Under the pieces are notes generated by a model that saw only the letters and a program-made list of their open reading frames with translations, searched no databases and was not told the DNA's origin. Positions 23,701 to 43,700 of a DNA stretch of 64,000 bases are shown piece after piece. How positions within the stretch are numbered: the stretch's first letter is position 1; the number at the start of each line of letters is the position of its first letter. Source of the DNA: Amycolatopsis coloradensis (GTDB lineage Bacteria > Actinomycetota > Actinomycetes > Mycobacteriales > Pseudonocardiaceae). The stretch lies in NCBI RefSeq assembly GCF_037997115.1, contig NZ_CP150484.1, positions 6,573,094 through 6,637,093 of the forward strand. The letters are read 5' to 3'. The position numbers were made by a program, and so were the translations under genes.

Positions 23701-26498
23701 AGGACGGTGCCGAGCGGCGCTTCGACGTCGGACAGCTTCAGTTCGGCGGCGAACTCGCCGACGTCGCCGGATTCGACGACCGACCAGAACCGGCCGTCCT
23801 CGGCGGCGACCACGCCCGCGCCCGGGTCTTCCAGCCAGAAACGCTTGCGCTGGAAGGGGTACGTCGGCAGCGGGACGACCCGCGCACCGCTGCCATCGAG
23901 GTAGGCGGCCCAGTCGACACGGGCGCCGTGGGCGTGGATCAGGCCCAGCGCGGCGACGAGCGTGGCGGCCTGGTCGCGGTCCTTGCGCTGGGCCGCGGCG
24001 AACACAACGCCTTCAGGGCGGACCGACCGGCCCATCGGGGTGAGCGCGGCGTCCGGACCGAGTTCGAGGAAGGTCGTGACGCCTTCGCCGTGCAGGGTTT
24101 CCACCGCGTCGGCGAATCGGACGGTCCCGCGGACGTGCTCGGCCCAGTACGCCGGATCCGTGAGGCGGTCGGCGAGCTCGCCGGTCAGGGTCGAGACGAC
24201 CGGGATCGCGGGCTCGCGGAAGGTCAGGGTCCGCGCGACGGCGGCGAAGTCGGCGAGCATCGGCTCCATCAGCGCCGAGTGGAAGGCGTGGGACACCGAA
24301 AGCCGGGTCGTGCGGCGGCCGGGGAAGCGTTCCGCGACGGCGGTGGTCGCTGCCTCGGCGCCGGACAGGACGACCGCGCGGGGGCCGTTGACCGCCGCGA
24401 GGGCGACGTCGGCCGACAGGTACGGGCGGACCTCGTCTTCGGTCGCCTCCAGCGCGATCATCGCCCCGCCGTCGGGCAATGCCTGCATCAACCGGCCGCG
24501 AGCAGCGACCAGGCGAGCCGCGTCCTCCAGTGAAAGCACCCCGGCGATGTGGGCGGCCGCGATCTCGCCGACCGAATGCCCGGCGAGGAAGTCGGGGGTC
24601 ACACCCCAGGACGCGACGAGCCGGAAGAGGGCGACCTCGAACGCGAACAGGGCGGGCTGGGCGAATTCGGTGCGGTCCAGGCGCGCCGCGTCGGTGCCGA
24701 AAACGACGTCCCGGACTCCGGGCAGGTGTGCGCAGGCCTCGTCGAAGGCCTCGGCGAACACCGGGAAACACTCGTGGAGACGGCGGCCCATGCCGAGCCG
24801 CTGTGAACCCTGGCCGGTGAACAGCACGGCCAGCCGTCCCGCGGTGTCGCTGCCGGTGACCGGACCCGCTTCGCCGCCCGCAAGGGCGCGGAGACCGGCA
24901 GTCAGCTCGGCGCGGTCGGCACCGGTGACGACCGCGCGGTGCTCCATGGTGGCGCGGGTGGTGGCCAGCGAGAACGCGACGTCGGCCGGTTCGGCGCCCG
25001 ATTCGTCCACAGTGGACAACAGGGCGGCGGCCTGCGCGCGGACGGCGGCGGGCGAGGCGCCGGACAGCACGTACGGAACCACCGGCGGCGCCACGATCTC
25101 GCGGTCCTCGGCGGGCGTTTCGGCAGGCTGCTCCAGGATGACGTGCGCGTTGGTGCCGCTGATCCCGAACGACGACACGCCCGCGCGGCGCGGCCGGTCC
25201 GTCGCGGTCCACGGGCGGGCCTCGGCGAGCAGTTCCACCGCGCCGGCGGACCAGTCCACGTGCGGCGACGGCGCGTCGACATGCAGCGTCGCGGGCAGCG
25301 TGGCGTGGCGCATCGCCTCGACCAGTTTGACGATGCCGGCGAGACCGGCGGCGGCCTGGGTGTGGCCGATGTTGGACTTCACCGAACCCAGCCACAGCGG
25401 GGTTTCGCGGTCGCGACCGTAGGTGGCCAGCAGGGCCTGCGCCTCGATCGGGTCACCCAGCGCGGTCCCGGTGCCGTGCGCCTCGACGACGTCCACAGTG
25501 GACGCTTCGATACCGGCGTTCGCGAGCGCGGCGCGGATCACGCGTTGCTGCGACGGGCCGTTCGGCGCGGTCAGGCCGCTGGAGGCGCCGTCGGAGTTGA
25601 CCGCGCTGCCGCGGACGAGAGCAAGGACCGGATGGCCGTTGCGGCGCGCGTCGGAAAGCCGCTCCAGCACCAGCATCCCGGCGCCCTCGGCCCAGTTGGT
25701 GCCGTCGGCGGCGGCCGCGAACGGTTTGCAGCGACCGTCCGGCGCGAGCCCCCGCTGCCGCGAGAACTCGACGAACGCACCGGGCGTCGCCATCACCGTG
25801 ACACCGCCCGCGAGCGCCAGCGTGCATTCCCCCGACCGCAGCGCGCGGGCGGCGAGGTGGACCGCGACCAGCGACGACGAGCATGCCGTGTCGATCGACA
25901 CCGACGGCCCTTCGAGACCGAGCGCGTAGGAGACGCGGCCCGACACGACGCTGCCCGAGGTACCGATGCCGAGGTAGCCCTCGTGCTCTTCGGGTAGCGC
26001 GGTCAGTCGTGACGCGTAATCGGTGAACCCGACCCCGGCGAACACCCCGGTGGCGCTGCCCTTGAGCGAATGCGGGTCGATCCCGGCCCGCTCGACGGCT
26101 TCCCACGCCGTCTCCAGCAGCAAGCGCTGCTGCGGGTCGGTCGCCTCGGCCTCCCTCGGCGAGATGCCGAACAGCTCGTTGTCGAATTCCGCGGCGTCGT
26201 GCAGGAACCCGCCCTCGCGGACGTAACTGGTGCCGGGCACGGAAGGGTCGAGATCGTGGATCGCGTCGGTGTCCCAGCCGCGGTCGGCCGGGAACGGCGA
26301 GATCGCGTCACCACCGCCGTCGACCAGCTCCCACAGCTGTTCCGGGGTGCGGACACCGCCGGGGAACCGGCAGCTCATCGCGACGATCGCGATGGGCTCG
26401 GTCTCCTTCTCCCGCGCGTCCGCCAGCTCGCGGCGGCTCTCCCGCAGGTCGGCCGCCATCCGCTTGAGGTAGTCGACGTACTGCTCTTCCGAAGGCAT
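17766..26498 (-). CDS. Two-module type I PKS, second module with defunct AT
   Basis: A 2910-aa PKS: docking helix - KS-AT-KR-ACP - KS-AT(inactive)-KR-PCP-like carrier. The start is the ATG at 26498 (MPSEEQYVDYLKRM), with GAGGAG 7 bases upstream; an in-frame TTG at 26513 has no such site. The N-terminal helix (QYVDYLKRMAADLRESRREL) matches docking domains that receive chains from the preceding PKS. The C-terminus lacks the acidic docking region seen on the three upstream PKSs. Instead it has a basic tail (RGERRRARTAKLRKRPSRTG), suggesting a different downstream partner. It is preceded by the largest spacer in the PKS operon (208 bp). Module details are in the two module entries. Confidence 0.95.
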   Translation of the reverse strand: MPSEEQYVDYLKRMAADLRESRRELADAREKETEPIAIVAMSCRFPGGVRTPEQLWELVDGGGDAISPFPADRGWDTDAIHDLDPSVPGTSYVREGGFLHDAAEFDNELFGISPREAEATDPQQRLLLETAWEAVERAGIDPHSLKGSATGVFAGVGFTDYASRLTALPEEHEGYLGIGTSGSVVSGRVSYALGLEGPSVSIDTACSSSLVAVHLAARALRSGECTLALAGGVTVMATPGAFVEFSRQRGLAPDGRCKPFAAAADGTNWAEGAGMLVLERLSDARRNGHPVLALVRGSAVNSDGASSGLTAPNGPSQQRVIRAALANAGIEASTVDVVEAHGTGTALGDPIEAQALLATYGRDRETPLWLGSVKSNIGHTQAAAGLAGIVKLVEAMRHATLPATLHVDAPSPHVDWSAGAVELLAEARPWTATDRPRRAGVSSFGISGTNAHVILEQPAETPAEDREIVAPPVVPYVLSGASPAAVRAQAAALLSTVDESGAEPADVAFSLATTRATMEHRAVVTGADRAELTAGLRALAGGEAGPVTGSDTAGRLAVLFTGQGSQRLGMGRRLHECFPVFAEAFDEACAHLPGVRDVVFGTDAARLDRTEFAQPALFAFEVALFRLVASWGVTPDFLAGHSVGEIAAAHIAGVLSLEDAARLVAARGRLMQALPDGGAMIALEATEDEVRPYLSADVALAAVNGPRAVVLSGAEAATTAVAERFPGRRTTRLSVSHAFHSALMEPMLADFAAVARTLTFREPAIPVVSTLTGELADRLTDPAYWAEHVRGTVRFADAVETLHGEGVTTFLELGPDAALTPMGRSVRPEGVVFAAAQRKDRDQAATLVAALGLIHAHGARVDWAAYLDGSGARVVPLPTYPFQRKRFWLEDPGAGVVAAEDGRFWSVVESGDVGEFAAELKLSDVEAPLGTVLPALSRYRRARSLSAEAASLAYHVRWQPFTPATTAATGRWLLVTSSREHPWIETAVEALAGAEVRRLVVEQPDRVELPDETFDGILSLLALDETETDGLSFGAEATMTLVRELTARDPQGPLWTLTRGAVSTGAHDAPDSPAQAQLWGFGRAAALENPQAWGGLVDVPAEAGERTVALLRGVLTGPRGEDQVAVRAAGAFGRRLAHAEPAEPQRSWQPRGTVLVTGGTGGLGGIVARWLADHGADHVVLVSRHGEDAPGAAELAGDRVTIAACDVADRDALAAVIEPIRGDLRAVFHLAGVLELGLIESMDRTRYADVLRPKVAGTRNLEELTDGLDLDAFVLFSSIAASIGNAVQSAYGAANAHLEAVAQRRRANGLPATSIAWGRWGEVGMGVGADLDELLSGLGVPAMAPETGLVALGQALDRDETVLTVAELTWEKFAPPFAALRPSPLLADLPEVVAIAEAEAARAEEGAEAADAWRARLAGLPEAERERVLTELVLTHTAAVLGHTDGVPAGQQFTKLGIDSLTAIELRGRINTETGLALPPTMVFDHATPAALATHLLAALTPVAQEPRTVVTGPAAAGQDVAVVGLSCRFAGGSDTPEKFWENLVQGKDLVREVPPDRWTAADYYDPDRTAPGKAYTQQGAFVDDIAGWDAAFFGLSPQEARRLDPTFRLLMELVWEGIEDAGLTADELRGSRTGVFAGLIDTMQYSMRQLEADGMDAADDPYFGLGSSLSAAAGRIAHLLDLRGPCLTVDTACSSALSAAHLAVQSLRRGECDIAIVGAASAMINPDVFIQSCKMSMLAADGRTKTFDESADGYVIGEGGGVVVLRRAGEVGPGRRTRAVIRGTATNQDGRSNGLTAPNRAAQNAVIRAALADAGVTPDEVGYVEAHGSGTQLGDAIEFTALGEIFGERNAPEPLYVGAVKTNVGHTLAAAGMAGLIKTVLSLEHGTLPGNLHLSTPNSVVTVDGTVRPVPEARPFPANADGVLRAGVSSFGWSGSNVHFVLDQAAPAPMPAPGPEWQLLTVSGQSEAGLRANAEALADHLTEDLELADVAFTTQAGRSALPVRKAVLVRDHADAVTALRAVTGGSAVTDKRRFGLLLPGTRRAWQGTTDELYRTELAFRAAIDECAALLDGRADLLGALYGTAEADERAVVFAVEYAFCRLLTAWGLEPAVVLGRGTGECVAAVAGGLFGLAEGLELALGGPVPRVGTPTAPVISPRTGTVLTAAEAADPAHWRIADDRFEDGLLALAKYAGVLVEAGLGDDGAEAAGRYLPQTPVVSLLPEPVAGTGRRAWLTALGTLWEHGVEIGWADGAGPDRRFVSLPGYRFQRTRYWPEVASRGSGWSLDQMSAAEPETPVRAGLAAHTPTWHRDTTRRVPATPGDLVLFAEPGAFADDFAVAAEAAGHRVTVASEMDRQVLAGDGPLRIVHALGLTAGGLESGFYSLLELGKAIGAECAGRRVDLLALGRNGFDVLGGDATDAFAPTIAATADAIAAEYPLVHAQYADFDRAGDKVAQALHELDLLAASTVDTVDGVAVAAWRGGRRWLRGFDVVELPEVDDSLAWKPGGTYLITGGLGVLGLALARRLAPLGMNLALAGRSELPPEETWDDWIRDHGVDDRTSEVLLAVRDLRALGADVLTLRADVSAPGEAAALLAEVRGYFGYLDGVVHAAGVAGGGLLQNKTREQAAAVLAPKVDGTLALTEALRVEPVDLLILYSSTVTLTVGVGEIDYSAANAFLDGVASASAGGRGPAKQVVSVAWGPWQLDAWTASGLSGSAEAQEGSRKFREEFGIGAEEGTELLSRIVASGEPLVTVLPLPLADVLAALARMGSVDALVGADAAIPTGERYPRPDLRTAYVAPRTPAEERVAAAWCDCLGLEQVGVHDPFFDLGGTSLIGLVLIGRVAKEFGVELAPASLFEKPTIAEFVTLLGEPGAPQVAAEPAEDVSARGERRRARTAKLRKRPSRTGR
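17880..21945 (-). other. PKS module: KS-AT(defunct)-KR-PCP-like carrier (second module of 2910-aa PKS)
   Basis: KS is complete (VDTACSSAL near 1690; EAHGSGT; KTNVGHT) but of a different lineage from the other KSs. The AT region (about 2035-2275) has GRGTGE where GHSxGE belongs and lacks roughly 90 residues including the R and HAFH segments. It still ends in a normal post-AT linker (PGYRFQRTRYW). KR (about 2508 on) has TGGLGVLG and DYSAANA and looks active, without LDD. The carrier is FFDLGGTSLIGL (Ser near 2833), the LGGxSL pattern of peptidyl carriers. Confidence 0.85.
22000..26399 (-). other. PKS module: KS-AT(malonyl)-KR-ACP (first module of 2910-aa PKS)
   Basis: KS cysteine in IDTACSSSL (near residue 203) with EAHGTGT and KSNIGHT intact. 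AT has GHSVGE (near 640) and SHAFHS (near 740), predicting malonyl-CoA. No DH; the AT-KR linker is the type seen in KR-only modules. KR has TGGTGGLG (near 1151) and SAYGAANA, so it should be active. It lacks the LDD motif of B-type KRs (reads AGVLELGL), so its stereochemistry may differ from the others. ACP GIDSLTAIEL (Ser near 1459). Predicted product: beta-hydroxy. Confidence 0.85.
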
Positions 26499-26521
26499 GT
26501 CACGGCTCCTCAATGTCTGTA

Positions 26522-26637
26522 GTGAACCCGCGACCGCGATCGACGTCGGCAGGGCGCTGCCTGGTCGTCCACGTCACGAGCGGGGGAAAGGCGCCCTGCC
26601 ACCGCGGTAGCGGGGCTTGCGGCCGATGCGGGTTCAC
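26522..26637. repeat. Nested inverted repeats in the PKS-PKS spacer
   Basis: Outer arms GTGAACCCGC (26522-26531) and GCGGGTTCAC (26628-26637) enclose inner arms GGCAGGGCGC (26548-26557) and GCGCCCTGCC (26591-26600). All four are perfect 10-bp arms. They lie in the only long spacer of the PKS operon, ahead of the 2910-aa PKS. In the minus-strand transcript this would form a large two-tier hairpin between the 3664-aa PKS stop and the next ribosome binding site. It could be an attenuator, an internal terminator or a processing site. Confidence 0.6.
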
Positions 26638-26706
26638 GCGTCTGGTCACCTTTCCGAGAGATGTGTCAGCTCCGCCGGCTGGCTCCTGAATGGGACGAGG
26701 GCGGTC

Positions 26707-37701
<10,995 letters not shown>

Positions 37702-37734
37702 GACGGTGGTCCTCCTCGCGGCGGCGGGCCGGGG

Positions 37735-40700
37735 TCAGAGTTCGTTGTCCAGCAGGGCGAACATGTCGTCGATGGTGTCCACTTCCAGATCCGCGTCGCC
37801 GCCGGACGACGGCCGCGTCCGGTCCTGCCACAGGGACACCAGGTTCCGCAGCTTCGCCTCGACCTCGGCACCGTCCGCACTCGCCAGGTCCACTGTGGAC
37901 AATTCGGCGGCGAGCCGGTCGATCCCCGACGTCAGCCCGGTTTCCGCGGCCGGAGCCGGGATGACTTCGGACTGCAGGAACTTGGCGAGGTCGTCCGGGG
38001 TCGGGTAGTCGAAGATCAGCGTCGCGGGAAGGCGCAGCCCGGTCGCCGCGTCGAGCCCGTTGCGCAGCTCGACCGCGGTCAGCGAGTCGAAGCCCAGTTC
38101 GGTGAACGCCCGGCCCGGCTCGATCGAATCCGCGCCGTCGTGCCCGAGCGCGGACGCGGCCTGGCCGCGCACCACCCCGAGCAGCACCAGTTCGGCGTCG
38201 GCCTGCGAAAGCCCGGCGAGCCGTCGCTTGAGCCCGTCGGCCTGCGCCGCGGCGTCCACCGGCGCGGCACGCCGCACCGAACCGCGGACGAGACCGCGCA
38301 GCAGCGGCGGCACCGGTCCGGTCATCGTGCGGAGCCCGGCGACGTCCAGCTTCACCGGCACCGAGACCGGTTCGGCCAGGCCGGTGGCCAGGTCGAACAG
38401 CTCCAGTCCCTCGGCGGGATCGAAACTGCCGATCCCGTCGCGGCCCATGCGGTCCGCGTCGGCGGAGTCGCCCATGCCGTCGGCCCAGAGACCGAACGCT
38501 AGCGAGGTCGCGGGCAGGCCGAGACCGCGCCGGTGGTGCGCGAGCCCGTCGAGGAAGGTGTTCGCCGCGGCGTAGTTCGCCTGCCCCGGCGCGCCGAGCA
38601 CCCCGGCGGCCGAGGAGAACAGGACGAACATCGTCAGGTCGTGACCGCGGGTCAGCTCGTGCAGGTTCCACGCCGCGTCCACCTTGGGCCGCAGCACCTT
38701 CTCCAGCCGCTCGGGGGTGAGCGCGGTGAGCAGGCCGTCGTCGAGGACACCGGCCGCGTGCACCACCCCGGTCAGCTCCGAGGTGCGGTCGAGGACCGCG
38801 GCGAGCGCGGCGCGGTCGGCGGCGTCGCACGCCTCGATCCGCACGGTCGCGCCCAGCCCGGTCAGTTCCGCGGCCAGTTCGGCCGCGCCAGGCGCGTCCG
38901 GGCCGCGGCGGCTGGTGAGCACCAGATCCTTGACGTCGTGCCGGGTGACCAGATGCCTGGCCAGCACCGCGCCGAGACCTCCGGTCCCGCCGGTGACGAG
39001 CACGGTGCCACCGATCGGGCGGCGCGGAACGGTCAGCACGACCTTGCCGACGTGCTTGGCCTGCGACAGGAAGCGCAGCGCCTCCGGGGCCCGGCGCAGA
39101 TCCCAGGTTCGGATCGGCAGCGGGGTGAGCGCGCCCTGGTCGAACAAGGCGATCAGCTCCTCCCATATCCGCGCGATCCGCCGGTTGCCCGCGTCGATCA
39201 CGTCGAACGCCTGGTAAGTCACACCGGGATGGTGCCCCGCGGCGCCGCCGTCCGGACGGACGTCGGTCTTCCCCATTTCCACGAACCGCCCACCACGCGG
39301 TAACAGGCGCATCGACGCGTCGATGAAGTCGCCCGTCAGCGCGTTGAGGACGACGTCCACGCCCTTGCCGCCGGTGGTCTCGCGGAACCGCTCCTCGAAG
39401 TCGAGCGTCCGCGAAGACGCGATGTGGTCGTCGGCGAGCCCGGCGGCGCGCAGGACGTCCCATTTGCCCTCGCTGGCGGTGCCGAACACCTCGGCGCCGA
39501 GATGCCGGGCGAGTTGCGTGGCTGCCATCCCGACACCACCGGCGGCGGCATGGATGAGGACCGACTCGCCCTTCTTCAGCCCGCCGAGATCGGTCAGCGC
39601 GTAGTAAGCGGTGAGGAACACCAGCGGAACCGACGCGGCCTCTTCGAACGTCCAGCCCTCGGGCATCTTGGCCAGCAGATCCCGGTCGGCGAAGGTGAGC
39701 GGGCCGAATCCGCCGTGCACCAGGCCCATCACGCGGTCGCCCGGGACGAGGTCGGTCACCTCGGAGCCGACGTCGGTGACGACACCGGCGGCCTCGTAAC
39801 CGATCCGGCCGGCGTCGCCCGGGTACATGCCGAGCACGTTGAGCACGTCGCGGAAGTTCGTCCCGGCCGCCCGGGTGGCGATCCGGACCTCGCGCGGCAG
39901 CAACGGTTCGAGCACATCGGGGTACGGCTCGAAGGAGAGCCTGTCGAGGGTGCCCTTGACGACGCTGTCGAGGCGCCAGGCCGGTTCGTGCCACGGCGGC
40001 ACGAGATCCGGCGACGACGCGGCGGTCAGCAACCGGGCGGCATGGACGACGCCCTCCCGCACGGCCAGCTGGGTTTCGTCGCCCAGCACGGCCAGCGCGG
40101 TGTCGACGTCGGCCTCGGCCGCGTCGAGCAGCACCAGCCTGCCGGGATTCTCGGACTGGGCGCTGCGGACCAGGCCCCACACCGCGGCCGAAGCCGGGTC
40201 GACGGTGTCCGAAGTGGACACGGCGACCGCGTTCTCGGTGCGCACTACGAGGAGGGCGTCCTTCTCCTCGGCCAGCCATTCCTGCAGCTTCGCCAGCGTG
40301 CTCCGCAGAAGCGCGTGGGTGGCCGCCGGGGTGGCGCCCGCTCCCGGCACCGCCGAGAGCAGCTCGGTCGCCGAAGCCGGGGACCCGGTCGTGACCTGCG
40401 ACCAGGCGAGCCGGAACAGCGAGTCCGAAGTGGACGAAGCCGCCGGGCCGAGATCCGTGACCTCGCGCAGCAGCAACGATCCCACCGTCAGCACCGGTGC
40501 TCCGGCGCCGTCGACGAGCTCCAGTCGCACCGAGTCGGTCCCGGAGGCGGCGACCCGGACCCGGGCGGCGGTGGCGCCGGCCGCGTGCAGGACGACGTCA
40601 CGCCAGAGGAACGGCAACCGGGTGGTCTCGGCGTTCCCCGGCAGCAGGCCGATGGCGTGCAGCGCGGCGTCGAGCAGGGCCGGGTGCAGGCCGAACTTCC

Positions 40701-43700
40701 CGGCGTCGGCATGCGCCACCGCGGGCAGTTCGAGGTCTGCGCAGACCTCGTCACCCACGAGCCAGGCGGCGGTGAGGCCTTGGAACACCGGCCCGTACTG
40801 CAGGCCCGCGTCGGCGAGCCCCGGGTAGAGCTCGGTGACGTCGAGGCTTTGCGCCCCGGCAGGCGGCCACACCGTGTCCTTGGCCGCCGGAGAGGCGTCG
40901 CCAGGGGCGAGCAGGCCGGTCGCGTGCTCCGTCCACGGAGCCTCGTCGAGCCGGGAGTGGATCGACACCGGACGCCGTCCGTCGTCGTCCGCGGCCCCGA
41001 CCACGACCTGCACGGCGAGCCCGCCGGTCTCCGGCAGCACCATCGGCGCGGCGATGGTCAGTTCGGCCACGCGAGCGCAGCCGAGTTCGTCACCCGCCCG
41101 GACGGCGAGTTCGACCAGTGCCGCGCCGGGGACCAGCACGGTGCCGAGCACCGCGTGGTCGGCCAGCCACGGCTGTGCCGCGCGGGAAAGCCTGCCGTAT
41201 CCGACCAGGCCGTCCCCGCCCGCCGTCGGCACGGTCGCCCCGAGCAGCGGATGCCCGGCCGCGGCAAGGCCCAGCCCGGCGGCGTCACCGGCGATGGCGG
41301 GCGGGTCGAGCCAGAACCGCTCGCGCTGGAACGCGTACGTGGGCAGCGGGACGGCGCGGGCGCCGGTGCCGTGGAAGAACGCCGTCCAGTCGACCTCGGC
41401 ACCCGTCGCAATCAGCCGGCTGAATGCGAGGGCGGCGGTCTGCCGTTCGTCGCGGTCCTTGCGCAGCACCGGGACGAACATCGCGTCCGGGGCGCTGTCG
41501 AGGCCCATCGCGGAGAGCACGCCGTCCGGGCCCAGTTCGGCGAACCGGGCGACGCCCGCTTCGGCGAGCGCGCGGACGCCGTCGGCGAAGCGCACGGTCT
41601 CCCGCACGTGGCGCACCCAGTAGCCCGGGTCGGTCAGATCCGCCGCTTCGGTCACCGTGGAGACGATCGGGATCCGCGGCTCGGCGTAGCTCAAGCTTTC
41701 CGCCACTTCGGCGAACTCCACCAGCATCGGCTCCATCAGCGACGAGTGGAACGCGTGCGAGACGACCAGACCCTTGGTGCGGCGGCCTTCCTTCGCGAAC
41801 ACCTCGGCCACCGCGTGCACGGGACCGTCCACACCGGACAGCACGATCGCCTGCGGCCCGTTCACCGCGGCCAGACAGACCTCTTCGGACAGGTAATCAC
41901 GCACCTCGTCTTCACTCGCCTGAACCGCGACCATCGCGCCGCCTTCCGGCAGCGCCTCCATCAACCGGCCCCGCGCTTCGACGAGCTTCGCCGCGTCCTC
42001 AAGGGAGAACACCCCGGCCACATGCGCCGCCGCGATCTCCCCGATCGAATGCCCGGCCAGGAAATCGGGCCGGATGCCCCACGACTCCACGAGCCGGAAC
42101 AGCGCCACTTCGAGCGCGAAGATCGCGGGCTGCGCGGTACCGGTGCGGTCGATATCACCATCGAGCGGGAGCAGCGCGGCGACCTCGTCGTACGCCGCCG
42201 CGAACACCGGGAATGCCTCGTAGAGTCCTTGGCCCATGCCGAGCCGCTGGGAACCCTGACCGGTGAACAGCAGCGCGAGTTTGCCTTCGGTGGCACGGCC
42301 GGTGACGACCTCCGGCGTGGTCCGGCCGCCGGCGAGCGCGGCCAGCCCGGTGCGCAGCGCGTCGGCGTCGCCGGTGAGCACCGCGCGCCGCTCGAACACG
42401 GTCCGGGTGGTCGCCAGCGCGTAACCGATGTCGACCGGGTCGGCGAATCCGACGGTGCCGAGCAGCCGTCCGGCCTGCGCCCGCAGCGCGTCTTCGGTGC
42501 GCGCGCTGAGCACCCACGGCAGCAGCGACGGCGATGCCGGGGTCCGCGCGGGCACCGAAGGTTCGGGGACCTGCTCCAGGATCACGTGCGCGTTGGTGCC
42601 GCTGATCCCGAACGCCGAGACCGCCGCGCGCCGGGGACGGCCCGCCTCCGGCCACGGTCGTGCCTCGGTGAGCAGCCGGACGTCGCCCGCTTCCCAGTCG
42701 ACGTGCGGGGACGGCTCGTCGACGTGCAGGGTGGCGGGCAGGAGGCCGTGCCGCATCGCCTCGACCATCTTGATGATCCCGGCGAGACCGGCGGCGGCCT
42801 GCGTGTGCCCGATGTTGGACTTCACCGAACCCAGCCACAGCGGTTCTTCGCGGTCCTGGCCGTAGGTGGCCAGCAGCGCCTGCGCCTCGATCGGATCGCC
42901 CAGCGCCGTCCCGGTGCCGTGCGCCTCGACGACGTCCACAGTGGACGACTCGACGCCCGCCGCGGCCAGCGCGCGGCGGATCACCCGCTGCTGCGAGGGT
43001 CCGTTGGGGGCGGTCATGCCGTTGGACGCGCCGTCCTGGTTGACGGCGCTGCCCTTCACGACCGCCAGCACGTGACGTCCGTTGCGGCGTGCGTCGGAAA
43101 GCCTTTCCAGGAGCAGGAATCCGGCGCCCTCGGCCCAGGCGGTGCCGTCGGCCGCGGCCGCGAAAGGCTTACAGCGGCCGTCTGCGGCCAGGCCGCGCTG
43201 ACGCGAGAATTCGATGAACGGGTTGGGGCTGGCCATCACGGTCGCGCCGCCGACCAGCGCCAGGCCGCATTCACCCGAGCGCAGCGCCTGCGCCGCCCAG
43301 TGCAGGGCGACCAGCGAAGACGAGCACGCCGTGTCGACCGAGACCGCCGGGCCTTCGAGCCCGAAGGTGTAGGCGACCCGGCCGGTCAGCACGCTGCTCG
43401 CGCTGCCGGTCCCGAGCAGGCCTTCCATCCCGTCCGGGGTGGCGGCCAGCCGGGAGGCATAGTCGTCGTACATGACGCCCGCGAACACACCGGTGGCGCT
43501 TCCGCGCAGCGAGACGGGGTCGATCCCAGCACGCTCGAACGCTTCCTGCGCGGTCTCCAGCAGCAACCGCTGCTGCGGGTCGACGGTGACCGCCTCCCGT
43601 GGCGAGATGCCGAAGAACTCGGCGTCGAAGTCGGCGGCGTCGTGCAGGAAGCCGCCCTCGCGGGTGTAGCTGGTGCCGGGGTGGTCGGGGTCCGGGTGGT

